The notes under the pieces: model-generated
The model's input: the letters and a program-made list of their open reading frames with translations, nothing else
Database searches by the model: none
What the model was told of the DNA's origin: nothing
From: Hydrogenimonas sp.
GTDB taxonomy: Bacteria > Campylobacterota > Campylobacteria > Campylobacterales > Hydrogenimonadaceae
Direction of reading: 5' to 3'
NCBI GenBank assembly: GCA_015494675.1
Contig: WGAW01000012.1
Coordinates: 1-16,609, forward strand
Length of the DNA: 16,609 bases
Position numbers and translations under genes: made by a program
Part shown: one piece after another, positions 7,980 to 15,579 of the stretch
Layout: every line of letters begins with the position of its first letter
Position numbering within the stretch: position 1 is the first letter of the stretch

Positions 7980-9340
7980 CACCCCTCTCCTTGCATTTGA
8001 TGGTTTTTACGTCGTTTGCGTACTTTGAGCGATTCTACGAAGGCTTCGATGCGGGTTGAAAGCTGTCCGCCCTGTCCGGGGCTGTAGTCTGTTTCGACGT
8101 AGAGCATCGGAATACCGAGTTTTTCCATCTCCTGCTGAATGCTTCGCTGCTCCATTTCGTAGACCTGGCATCCGGCGAAGGACTGGTAGACGACGCCGTC
8201 GACATCGTACTGTTCGCACAGCTCCCTCAGGCGCCGTTTTCTATCTTCGTTTTTGGTGAAGATTGGGCATGTGCAACCTTTGAGGTAGCGGTCCGCTACG
8301 GCATCGACCATATCGTACATAAACCACTCGTCCACCGAAACCATATCGTTGAAGAGACGGTTGGCCGAACAGCTCTCGTCGGCCACGATTACCGCATCGG
8401 CCTGCTCAATCATGTATGGGAGCTTCAGGTTGGGAAAGATCGGCGGAGAGCCGGTATAGAGAATCCTCGGCGATCTTTTGCCGGCGGCATTGAACCCCTC
8501 TTTTGCGCGCTCTTCAGCCTCTTCGCACACTTTAAGCGTCATTTCGGTCCAGCGCTCGATGTCGTCGAAAAAGAAGGCGTTGGTTATCAGAAAGAGATCC
8601 TTTCCCAAAATTGGGACCGGGTCGAGCTTTCGCAGTTCATTCAGGCAATGGTATGCAAGCTGTGCGCGTCCAACTTTTCTGATAGCTTCTTTGAGGCTTT
8701 TTCGCGTAATCTTCCTGCCAAGCTCATTTGAGAGATCTTTTGTAAACTTGCGTACGGTTCTGCGCCAATATTCGCGGCTCTCTTCGCTCTCTTTGACTCG
8801 GGGGAACTCCATGTGGTATACGTCGTAGTCCATCTCTTCGATCATATTGATCGCTTTTGTTTTCTGGTCGCAGGTAGTCGGATGGACGAGAAAGTCCATC
8901 TTCTCCACAGCAGGGAGATCTCTTTGTTGCAGCATCCCAAGCGTTGCCTTGACCAGAGAGCAAGATTTTGCCGGCATGAACTCTCCGCCGCTCTGTTCGT
9001 TCGTATGAAATCCGTTGCAGAGCCTCACCGGCACGGCATCCATCGCATATATGATTTCATAGGGGATCTGGATGCAGAGGGTTCCGACCAGTGGCTTGTC
9101 TTCGTGCAGGATCTCTGCGTTGCAGTATACCCGTTCAAACAGATCGTAGAAGTAGTCCATAGATTTGAGCGGGCTTGCGAAGTCGTGGCGCAGATGGTCG
9201 AGCATCTGCATAGCCTCCATCGCTTCGTGCCGCCGGTGGCGAGCTTTTGGATCTTCGATACGGTGCTTCCGTTTTTGTACCTTTTCCGGTACTTCCGTTT
9301 TTAGGTTTCGGTCAGGTTTTTCAGCTCTTTTATCTCTCAT
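7979..9340 (-). CDS. HgdB-like iron-sulfur protein, probable double-cubane cluster protein (DCCP)
   Basis: This protein belongs to the 2-hydroxyacyl-CoA dehydratase D-component (HgdB/BcrC/FldC) family. I chose ATG at 9340 (453 residues), which has AGGA 8 nt upstream and overlaps the previous gene by 11 nt; an upstream start at 9385 would overlap by 56 nt. After a basic 45-residue lead come two Rossmann-like halves. Cysteines at 73, 89, 108, 127, 157, 324, 356/358 and 391 sit in family-like contexts (PAKSCSLVK, TTCDQ, ADESC, AGCQVYE). True dehydratases have two different subunits plus CoA-substrate enzymes nearby; here there is one subunit and its activator only. That matches DCCP and its reductase, whose [8Fe-9S] double-cubane can reduce acetylene, hydrazine and azide in vitro while the natural role is unknown (established for the Carboxydothermus protein). 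Neighbours are membrane polyferredoxins and a TonB receptor, not acyl-CoA metabolism. Confidence 0.82.
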   Translation of the reverse strand: MRDKRAEKPDRNLKTEVPEKVQKRKHRIEDPKARHRRHEAMEAMQMLDHLRHDFASPLKSMDYFYDLFERVYCNAEILHEDKPLVGTLCIQIPYEIIYAMDAVPVRLCNGFHTNEQSGGEFMPAKSCSLVKATLGMLQQRDLPAVEKMDFLVHPTTCDQKTKAINMIEEMDYDVYHMEFPRVKESEESREYWRRTVRKFTKDLSNELGRKITRKSLKEAIRKVGRAQLAYHCLNELRKLDPVPILGKDLFLITNAFFFDDIERWTEMTLKVCEEAEERAKEGFNAAGKRSPRILYTGSPPIFPNLKLPYMIEQADAVIVADESCSANRLFNDMVSVDEWFMYDMVDAVADRYLKGCTCPIFTKNEDRKRRLRELCEQYDVDGVVYQSFAGCQVYEMEQRSIQQEMEKLGIPMLYVETDYSPGQGGQLSTRIEAFVESLKVRKRRKNHQMQGEG

Positions 9341-10319
9341 CGAAAAGATCCTTATCCTGAAGTCCCATCCGTTTGGCGAAACCATCTTTTGTGGATCTGA
9401 AAATCGCCATGTTTACGATATCCAGATGGAGTGCATCCTCCTCCGGGCAGGCTGCTATGCACTTCAGGCACAAAATGCAGTCATCCCGCAGTATGTTTTT
9501 GCTTTTTACATCGTCGGCTATATCGAAAATCTGCATGTCGCAGACGCGGTAGCAGTCGCCGCATCTGGTGCATTTGTCACCCTCTTTTTTGAGCCTCAAA
9601 AACGCGAACGGGCTGAATATGTAGTGCATGGCACTCATTGGGCAGTAGAAACAGAAAAAACGCTTTTTTACGAACGAACCGACGATAAAGAGTGCGGTAA
9701 ACGCGATGCCGAAGCCGGTGAGAAAAATTGCCGTATCGGAAGAGAAGTCGATGTACCACTGGCTGAAGTCTCCTACAAACATCGGGGTGATAAGACGGCC
9801 GGGACACATTTTGCAAAAAGCGGCACGCCACTCTCCATCCAGCAGCCCCGCACCGACAAGAAGGGGAAAGATGACTACTATGACCAGAAAGATATATTTG
9901 ATCTTTTTTAGAAATTTGTAGTTGCTTTCGCTATATTCGCTGTAGGGAATGCGCAGCCGTTTTCGCAGTGCCGTTATCCAGTCCTGGGCCGTTCCGAGCG
10001 GGCATGCGTAGCCGCACCAGGCTTTGTTGAAAACAATAAACCAGAGCAGAAAAGTCAAAAAAGCCGTCAATACACCGATGCTCGCAATACTGAAGAGCCT
10101 ATCCCACGGTCTGGCCAGCTGGTGCTGCAGCGGCATGAAGTAGCATACGCCTCCCGCCTCCCGGTCATAACCGCAAGAGAAGACCGGAATCTCGCGTCCC
10201 AGGTCGATCGCCAGATAGCCGCCGTAGACGAAGATAATGAAGAAGAAGAGCTGAATCCAGAATCGGAACTTCCTGATATCGGCCCGGTCGATCTTTCGCA
10301 GCAGGTCATTTATGATCAT
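9330..10319 (-). CDS. Membrane-bound 4Fe-4S polyferredoxin (NapH/CcoG/NosR-like)
   Basis: This is an integral membrane Fe-S protein of 329 residues likely to carry electrons across or along the cytoplasmic membrane. Segments at about 20-39, 77-97, 141-160 and 196-216 look transmembrane. Cys motifs: WCGYACPLG (C102, C106), FCKMCP (C169, C172), FCFYCP (C223, C226), then two classical ferredoxin clusters, C250/253/256/260 and C281/284/287/291. C49 and C59 lie in an extracytoplasmic loop (FSCGYD...GVCYF) and could form a disulfide or bind metal. NapH, CcoG and FtrD-type relatives serve in nitrate reduction, copper reduction for oxidase assembly and iron uptake; no nap or cco genes are present, so the role must be read from this operon. 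Its start overlaps the upstream gene by 14 nt, with AGGTGG as RBS; its end overlaps the DCCP-like gene by 11 nt, suggesting coupled synthesis. Confidence 0.9.
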   Translation of the reverse strand: MIINDLLRKIDRADIRKFRFWIQLFFFIIFVYGGYLAIDLGREIPVFSCGYDREAGGVCYFMPLQHQLARPWDRLFSIASIGVLTAFLTFLLWFIVFNKAWCGYACPLGTAQDWITALRKRLRIPYSEYSESNYKFLKKIKYIFLVIVVIFPLLVGAGLLDGEWRAAFCKMCPGRLITPMFVGDFSQWYIDFSSDTAIFLTGFGIAFTALFIVGSFVKKRFFCFYCPMSAMHYIFSPFAFLRLKKEGDKCTRCGDCYRVCDMQIFDIADDVKSKNILRDDCILCLKCIAACPEEDALHLDIVNMAIFRSTKDGFAKRMGLQDKDLFDER

Positions 10320-12630
10320 CTATAACCACCTCTTTGAACGGTTTTCTGGTACGATAGCGGTATAGTGCCACGCCGCCCCCGATCGCGATTAGAAGGAGTA
10401 TGGTCAGCAGCAGGCCGTAGGCGCTCGACTGATATTCGCTTTTCGAGCGTCCGTAGACTCCCGATTGTGTAATTTTGTATCTGGTGCCTCCTTTCTCGTA
10501 CTCCGCTTCTATGACAAACCTTTCGCGAAACCTTTTATTGAATCTGTTCCACTCCGGATAGTAGTCTTTGATGAGGGTGAAGCTTGCAATTCCGTCTTTA
10601 TCGGTAACGACTCTCTTCATCCATCCAAACTGAGTCGTGAAAGTAACCTTTGCGCCGGTGACGGGTCGGCCGTGAAGAAGCACCCTGAATCTCATTTTGT
10701 CACCCGTTACGGGACGGGAGTAGAAGGTTTCATCCTTCGGACGCAGCCGAAGTATGTCGAACGGGACTGCATCGACGGTTTTTGCGCGCATCTTTTGGCG
10801 GTTGTACTCTTCCCGGCTGTGGTCGAACCGCTTGAACTCATATTTTGCGACACGGACGAAGCGCTCTTCCCCCTCTCTCGCTTCATCTACATAGTAGACT
10901 TTATAATAGCCGTTTTTCGGCATCTGGAAAGATACCGCAATACATCCGCGCTTTTTGGGTGAGACCTTTTCGGTCCTGTTTTCCGTATCTACAACATAAA
11001 AGGATCCGTGTGCATCGGCAACACAGGCCGGCTGCAGGAGGTCGTTGCCGACGAGGTAGACTTTGCGGGAAGGGATTCCGTTTCGTCCGCGATTCATACC
11101 CTGCCGGCCGCCGCGGGCATGTGCCGGGCGCGGCATACGGTCACTCAGCCACACCGTGTCGTCTACGCCCACTTCTATTTGAGGAATTTTGGCATCGTGG
11201 CGATGTGTCACGGCGCTGTTTCCGCCTTGATGCGAGCCGTGAGCGTGGCGCGCTTTTCGGCCATATGTGTCTATTGCGTGATCCCTGTAGAGATTGACAC
11301 CGACAAAGAAGAGAATCAACATTGCCGCAAACGGGTATGCCGCCGTTTTACGAATTTTTGAACTCTCTATAAAGGCCATTCGCCGGTAGAGGATATAGAG
11401 TGCCCATACGACGGCCAGCCATCGGAACAGGTGGAACACCTGCAGCCACGTATCACCGCGTTTTGCAAGCGGTTCGACGTCGACGTCTATTCCGAACCCC
11501 CAGGCCAGGCCTTCGACGATACGTGCCGAGTTGCCGGTGAAGAAGTACTCCCATGCATGTGCCATCGACGCCAAGATAAATAGCGGAGCGAAGGCGTAAC
11601 CGAGCGTATAGAAGACGCTGTTGAAATCTTTTTTGAGAATTTTCGATGCGATCCACATGCCGGTTACGGCGGCAGCGACGGTGAAGAGCGTTGCATACAG
11701 GAAGGCAAAGAGCCCGACGGCATTTATGTGGCCGAAATCGATGAAGCCTTCGAAGAAGTTCGCCGTCTTGACCCAGAGCATATGGTCGGCGATGTTGCTT
11801 CGTCCGAGACCGTGGTGAAAGGCCATAGAGATCGGAATGGCGGCAAGAATCAGGATATAGACCCATACTTCCGCCTTTAGCGTTTTGAATTTACGGTATA
11901 TGGCGTATCCCGGCGGGACGAATTTGAAATTGATCGCTTCACAGGCGTGTGTACACTCCATACAAAGCGTACAGTCGTCCATAGAGTTTTTCCTGTTGAA
12001 GTTGAATGGGCTGAGTCCGTAGGGGCACGATTTGGCGCAGTCGAAGGTTTTGCACTCCCCACAGGCGGAGCCGTACGAGCCGAACCATGTGAACGAGAGC
12101 TTGCCGTACCCGCGCAGAGCCGTGCCTATGGGGCAGATATATTTACAGTAGCTCATATCTTTGTAGAGATAGTAGAGTACGAATGCAACGAGCGTCATGA
12201 CGCCGAACAGCAGGGCCGTTCCCAGCGGGGTCCGGTAAACGCCGGGGAAGGCGTAGTAGATGCCCCACCAGCCAAGAAACAGGAGCATGATACCGATAAA
12301 ACGGTTCTGCATCCATTTGGGCATACTCTTTTTCATTCCGTAGCGGGTGATATACTTGCCCAGAAAACCGTGGGGGCAGATACCGCAGAAGATACGTCCG
12401 AATGTAGGCAGGGTAGTTACTATAAAAAAGGGCCAAAAGATACCCCAGAAGAGGGCAGTTGTGAAAATGTTCTCTTTTGAAGTATCGTAAAAGCCCATGA
12501 ATATGGCGTAGAAAAAGAGGAGTGCGACCATTGTGCGCAGAACGAAAACGAACCGTTTGTTTTTAAAGATGAAACGGAAGAAACGGTTTTTGAAGAGGTC
12601 GTTTCCTGCCCGTTTGATATAGTGGACCAT
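10306..12630 (-). CDS. NosR-like membrane polyferredoxin with His-rich linker and periplasmic DUF4198-like domain
   Basis: This 774-residue membrane protein appears to be a fusion. Residues 1-250 are NosR/NapH-like: CGICPHG (C82, C85), KYICPIG (C162, C166), C190/C193/C198/C202, then C220/223/226/230 as a ferredoxin cluster. The N-terminal periplasmic FMN domain of true NosR is missing. Residues 255-446 hold about five more membrane segments with several histidines (H272/273, H283, H301, H358, H400), possible haem or metal ligands. Residues 450-735 should be periplasmic: a His/Gly/Arg-rich stretch (H451, H462, H464, H467, H476, H478, H504), then beta-rich modules whose last part (about 640-725, with GRPVTGAKV and TDKDGIASF) resembles DUF4198/transthyretin-like domains known from Ni/Co uptake partners. 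A final TM (738-757) leads to a short basic tail. RBS AAGGAG overlaps the stop of the upstream gene. Fe-S part certain; DUF4198 label tentative. Confidence 0.85.
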   Translation of the reverse strand: MVHYIKRAGNDLFKNRFFRFIFKNKRFVFVLRTMVALLFFYAIFMGFYDTSKENIFTTALFWGIFWPFFIVTTLPTFGRIFCGICPHGFLGKYITRYGMKKSMPKWMQNRFIGIMLLFLGWWGIYYAFPGVYRTPLGTALLFGVMTLVAFVLYYLYKDMSYCKYICPIGTALRGYGKLSFTWFGSYGSACGECKTFDCAKSCPYGLSPFNFNRKNSMDDCTLCMECTHACEAINFKFVPPGYAIYRKFKTLKAEVWVYILILAAIPISMAFHHGLGRSNIADHMLWVKTANFFEGFIDFGHINAVGLFAFLYATLFTVAAAVTGMWIASKILKKDFNSVFYTLGYAFAPLFILASMAHAWEYFFTGNSARIVEGLAWGFGIDVDVEPLAKRGDTWLQVFHLFRWLAVVWALYILYRRMAFIESSKIRKTAAYPFAAMLILFFVGVNLYRDHAIDTYGRKARHAHGSHQGGNSAVTHRHDAKIPQIEVGVDDTVWLSDRMPRPAHARGGRQGMNRGRNGIPSRKVYLVGNDLLQPACVADAHGSFYVVDTENRTEKVSPKKRGCIAVSFQMPKNGYYKVYYVDEAREGEERFVRVAKYEFKRFDHSREEYNRQKMRAKTVDAVPFDILRLRPKDETFYSRPVTGDKMRFRVLLHGRPVTGAKVTFTTQFGWMKRVVTDKDGIASFTLIKDYYPEWNRFNKRFRERFVIEAEYEKGGTRYKITQSGVYGRSKSEYQSSAYGLLLTILLLIAIGGGVALYRYRTRKPFKEVVIDDHK

Positions 12631-12640
12631 TCTATTCTCC

Positions 12641-13303
12641 TTAAAGTGTCAGATGACCGGTCGCAACCATCATCCCTGCCAGAAGCAGAAGCAGTGATGC
12701 AGCGGTTTCTATATAGGTTTTCTGTCTTTTGAACTGAATCAGCAGCTCTTTTGTGATGGAGGCCAGAATGAAGCCGTAGAAAAAGAGCGAGACCAGTACC
12801 GTACCGAGGCCGAATGCCAGTCCGAAGATCGCTCCCTTCAGGGTCGATCCACCGGCCGCTGCGACAGATACCAGTGAAAGTAGCGGAGTACAGAGATTTA
12901 GCGACAGAAGCATTCCCATCGCAAAAGCTGTGCCCGGCCCTATCTGGCCGAATCGGGCAAAGATGGCCGCCGCACCGCAGCGGTGCCGTGTGCTGTAAAA
13001 CTGCCGGAATATAAGCCAGAGCGCCGTAACGACCATGACCGTTCCCATCAGAAGTCGGGCGCCTTCGGGATCTGCCAAGGCTGATCGAATACCGGCCGCT
13101 GCAAACGATGCCGTCGTTGCGATAAAAATGTATGAGACGATGCGTCCTGTGCAAAATATGGTGACTATTCGCATCGACTCCCCAAGCGATCCGGAATTGT
13201 GGACAAGAAGAGGCGCCAATATCGGTGAACAGGAGAGCATACAGGCACTCGACCCGTAAGCTACTCCCATCAAAAAGACGGATATGAACGAAACAGCTTC
13301 CAA
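12641..13303 (-). CDS. Six-TM multi-Cys membrane protein, TauE/SafE or CcdA/DsbD-like
   Basis: This small polytopic protein (220 residues, about six membrane helices) shows an internal repeat seen in the CcdA/DsbD and TauE/SafE-UreH superfamily. Helix 1 contains C21-MLS-C25-SP followed by ILAPLL; the equivalent place in the second half has LNLC138TPLLSL. Paired Cys-Pro motifs in helices 1 and 4 are how CcdA-type proteins pass thiol reducing power outward; related members near CcoG/CcoI are linked to copper handling (established for the families). C51 and C109 are extra. So it may move reductant or a metal ion for the neighbouring Fe-S proteins. The TTG start at 13303, behind GAGAGG, gives a complete first helix and lies 13 nt after the receptor stop. 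The next ATG (codon 12) would cut helix 1. The superfamily is likely; the exact subfamily is not certain. Confidence 0.75.
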   Translation of the reverse strand: MEAVSFISVFLMGVAYGSSACMLSCSPILAPLLVHNSGSLGESMRIVTIFCTGRIVSYIFIATTASFAAAGIRSALADPEGARLLMGTVMVVTALWLIFRQFYSTRHRCGAAAIFARFGQIGPGTAFAMGMLLSLNLCTPLLSLVSVAAAGGSTLKGAIFGLAFGLGTVLVSLFFYGFILASITKELLIQFKRQKTYIETAASLLLLLAGMMVATGHLTL

Positions 13304-13310
13304 GCAGCCG

Positions 13311-13316
13311 CCTCTC
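13311..13316 (-). promoter_or_regulatory. Ribosome binding site deciding a TTG start
   Basis: GAGAGG on the - strand lies 7 nt before TTG at 13303-13301, directly after the stop codon of the receptor gene (13319-13317). It supports the TTG start of the TauE/DsbD-like gene. Confidence 0.5.
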
Positions 13317-15500
13317 TTAGAATCTGTATTTCATACCGACGTAGTAGACGCGACCGGGATCGACCGTAATACTGGCATCTTCCGCATCGAGTTTGCCGTC
13401 ATTGTTTCTGTCGGAGAAGAGATATACGGTTCTGTAGTACTGCCTGTCGGTAATGTTGTCGCATCGCACGTAAAACTCGAACGGATTGCCGTGAATTTTG
13501 GAGTTATAGCGAAGCTGAAGATTCATTATGCCGTAGCCGGGCATCTCGACAAGGTTGGTCTCATCCGCGTAGTATCCAGACTGTCCGTAGTTTTCTGCGA
13601 CAATCATCCATTCCGGTGCCGTGGGGATGCGGATGTAGGTATAGAGGTCGAACTTATGTTTGGGTGTTCGCGGCAATACGTTGTTGCTGATATCGTATGT
13701 TACATCTCCCGTCGATCTGTAGGTCGGAGCCAAATCCACTGTAAAAGGGTCGTGGGAGGTATATTTGGCGTATAGGTAGGTATATGCGAGATCGAAATAG
13801 AGATTTTTGTTTCGATCCGTATTTAGAGAGAGTTCTACTCCGCGATTCCTGGCGTTTCCGACATTGTCAAAATAGACATCGCCGTTGCTGTAGTAGGTAC
13901 CGGCGTTTTTGGCGATTATATCCTTGGTATCCAGCTGATATACGGAAAATTCATAGCGAACGCTATTTTCAAAAATAGTGCGGCTTCCCCTCACGCCTAC
14001 TTCGTAGTTGTAGGTCTTTTCCGTTTTGATATCGGGGTTGTTCCGGCTATATCGATCCGGATCAAAATCGTATGCATAGAGCTCATAGACACGAGGATTT
14101 CTGAATCCGGTCGATACGTTGGTGTAGAGAGTTGTCGTATCGTCGAGTTGATACGCCAAACCGACACGGTACGATCCATTGGTAAAAGAGTCTTCACGAG
14201 AGATCGAACCGGTCGACCAGACCGTTCCGTTATAGTCCCTGTTGAGTGAGTCGAGCTGATAGTTTTCATAGTCGTAGCGGCCGTTTAGAATGAAAGCCAA
14301 CGCATCTGTGACCATCAGTTTGGTTTCGGCGTATAGACCGAAACGATCTTCAGTGGTGTCGTCGCTGCTAAATTCGCCGGCATAATATGTTCCTCTACTT
14401 GATGAATAGCTTATGGTTCTTATCCAGTAGTCTTCGAGCTTTCTCTGACCGATATCGAGCCCAAGCATATAACCCAGCTTTTGGTAAACTCCGCGATACT
14501 CTGATTTCAAGCCGTACTGATAGATATCTTCATTGTTGTCACGGGTCCAATCGTCATCTGTTCTGTCGCCGTTCAAATCTTGCGGGGAAGATTCGTATGC
14601 GTATTTGTCCGCATAGTAGTATCCGTTTACCATCAAATTGTTTGTATCGGAGAGGTCTTTGTTGTAGGTTACAAAGTATTTTTGAATATCAGAGTCGTAG
14701 TCGTGATTGTATGGAAGATCGTTGTCGCTGGCTCCCGTGGGGTCTATCTGTGCGTTGGTGACACCGGTGACGCTTCCGCGTGAGCTCTCCTCAAACTTTT
14801 TCGTATATTCGGCCCCGAACGTTATATCGCTCGAATCGTCGAGGAACCAGGTAAGCTTACCGTTCCCTGAACCTGTCCAGTTTTCGGTCATGTCCCAGTA
14901 ACCGTTCGTGTAACGATAGCTTCCGTTGAGTATCAAAGCGTACTGCTCTGTCGCATGATTCAGAGTAGCCATATAGTTTTGATAGGCAAACGTTCCATAG
15001 TCTGCACTTACGGTAACGCTCTTACTGCCTTTGGGTTTTTTGGTGGTGATGATCACGGCACCGGCCATGGCGTTGGGACCGAATAGATAGGAAGCACCCC
15101 CCTTTATGACTTTGATGCTTTCGATATTGTCGAGGTTGAATTTCACTTTCCCGCCGTTTTGGAGTACGGGAACCCCGTCGATAACGACGGCTACACCTGT
15201 ATCTTCCCACATGAACTCCTGCTGGTTGCCCCCGCGTATATGTATCTCTACCGTATCACCGGAGCGTACATCGGCAGTAATGCCCGGTATCGTACGCAGA
15301 GCTTCGTCGATGTTTTTCGGATCTATGATCTCGTATGTCTGCTCATCTATGACATTTACCGTCGATACCTCTGTTTTCGGGTTGGAGGCCATATCTTCGA
15401 TTGTCGAAGACTCCACCTCCACCGTATCGAGTGTGATATCTTCAGCCGCAGCGATCGAAGAAAACAGAGCCAGGCCGGAGAGCAGTAAGACTCTTTTCAT
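13317..15500 (-). CDS. TonB-dependent outer-membrane receptor
   Basis: This is a TonB-ExbBD-energised outer-membrane importer of 727 residues. The signal peptide (1-19, ending AAA) is followed at once by a TonB-box-like DTVEV (25-29). The plug domain spans about 42-155, with IPGITAD, IHIRGG, VVIDGVPV and the closing IKGGASYLFGPNAMAGAVIITTK pattern (135-153 core). The rest is a 22-strand barrel ending MKYRF, with the terminal Phe of Bam-dependent proteins. Two Asp-rich loops look calcium-binding: DLNGDRTDDD (308-317) and the EF-hand-like DRNNDGKLDAED (697-708). RBS AGGAG lies 7 nt before the ATG. It is the first gene of the six-gene operon, so the substrate is probably handled by the Fe-S and DUF4198-like proteins downstream, suggesting a metal complex or cofactor precursor. 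The sequence does not reveal which ligand. Confidence 0.95.
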   Translation of the reverse strand: MKRVLLLSGLALFSSIAAAEDITLDTVEVESSTIEDMASNPKTEVSTVNVIDEQTYEIIDPKNIDEALRTIPGITADVRSGDTVEIHIRGGNQQEFMWEDTGVAVVIDGVPVLQNGGKVKFNLDNIESIKVIKGGASYLFGPNAMAGAVIITTKKPKGSKSVTVSADYGTFAYQNYMATLNHATEQYALILNGSYRYTNGYWDMTENWTGSGNGKLTWFLDDSSDITFGAEYTKKFEESSRGSVTGVTNAQIDPTGASDNDLPYNHDYDSDIQKYFVTYNKDLSDTNNLMVNGYYYADKYAYESSPQDLNGDRTDDDWTRDNNEDIYQYGLKSEYRGVYQKLGYMLGLDIGQRKLEDYWIRTISYSSSRGTYYAGEFSSDDTTEDRFGLYAETKLMVTDALAFILNGRYDYENYQLDSLNRDYNGTVWSTGSISREDSFTNGSYRVGLAYQLDDTTTLYTNVSTGFRNPRVYELYAYDFDPDRYSRNNPDIKTEKTYNYEVGVRGSRTIFENSVRYEFSVYQLDTKDIIAKNAGTYYSNGDVYFDNVGNARNRGVELSLNTDRNKNLYFDLAYTYLYAKYTSHDPFTVDLAPTYRSTGDVTYDISNNVLPRTPKHKFDLYTYIRIPTAPEWMIVAENYGQSGYYADETNLVEMPGYGIMNLQLRYNSKIHGNPFEFYVRCDNITDRQYYRTVYLFSDRNNDGKLDAEDASITVDPGRVYYVGMKYRF

Positions 15501-15535
15501 TCTTTTACTCCTGAAATTAAAGTTAAACCAGAACT

Positions 15536-15564
15536 TTAACAGATATCTGTTAACTATTTATTAA
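15536..15564 (-). promoter_or_regulatory. Palindromic operator ahead of the TonB-receptor operon
   Basis: A perfect 18-bp palindrome, TTAACAGATATCTGTTAA, occupies 15536-15553, about 36 nt before the receptor ATG. Further TTAAC elements start at 15550 and 15560, 10 bp apart. The half-site TTAACAGAT is identical to bases 515-523 in front of the response-regulator gene. It probably overlaps or flanks the promoter on the - strand; I could not place -10 and -35 boxes with confidence. It does not look like a classic TAATAAT-rich Fur box. The palindrome is seen directly; the binding protein is inferred. Confidence 0.5.
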
Positions 15565-15579
15565 CCGATGCCTATGCCA

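Noticed and set aside
7179..9340. 2-hydroxyglutaryl-CoA or lactoyl-CoA dehydratase of a fermentation pathway
   Set aside because: The second catalytic subunit and CoA-related enzymes are absent and the operon context is membrane redox and import.
9165..9911. 248-codon frame on + strand antisense to the DCCP-like and polyferredoxin genes
   Set aside because: It spans the junction of two well-supported - strand genes with clear Fe-S motifs; its protein is low-complexity and looks like an antisense shadow.
9330..10319. NapH of periplasmic nitrate reductase
   Set aside because: No napA, napB or napG genes nearby; motifs are general to membrane polyferredoxins.
10306..12630. True NosR, the regulator/electron donor of nitrous oxide reductase
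   Set aside because: The FMN domain is missing and no nosZ, nosD, nosF or nosY genes are present; only the Fe-S core is shared.
12420..13154. 244-codon frame on - strand in another frame
   Set aside because: It overlaps the TauE/DsbD-like gene and the start of the polyferredoxin gene; composition is Arg/Ser/His-rich as expected of a shifted frame.
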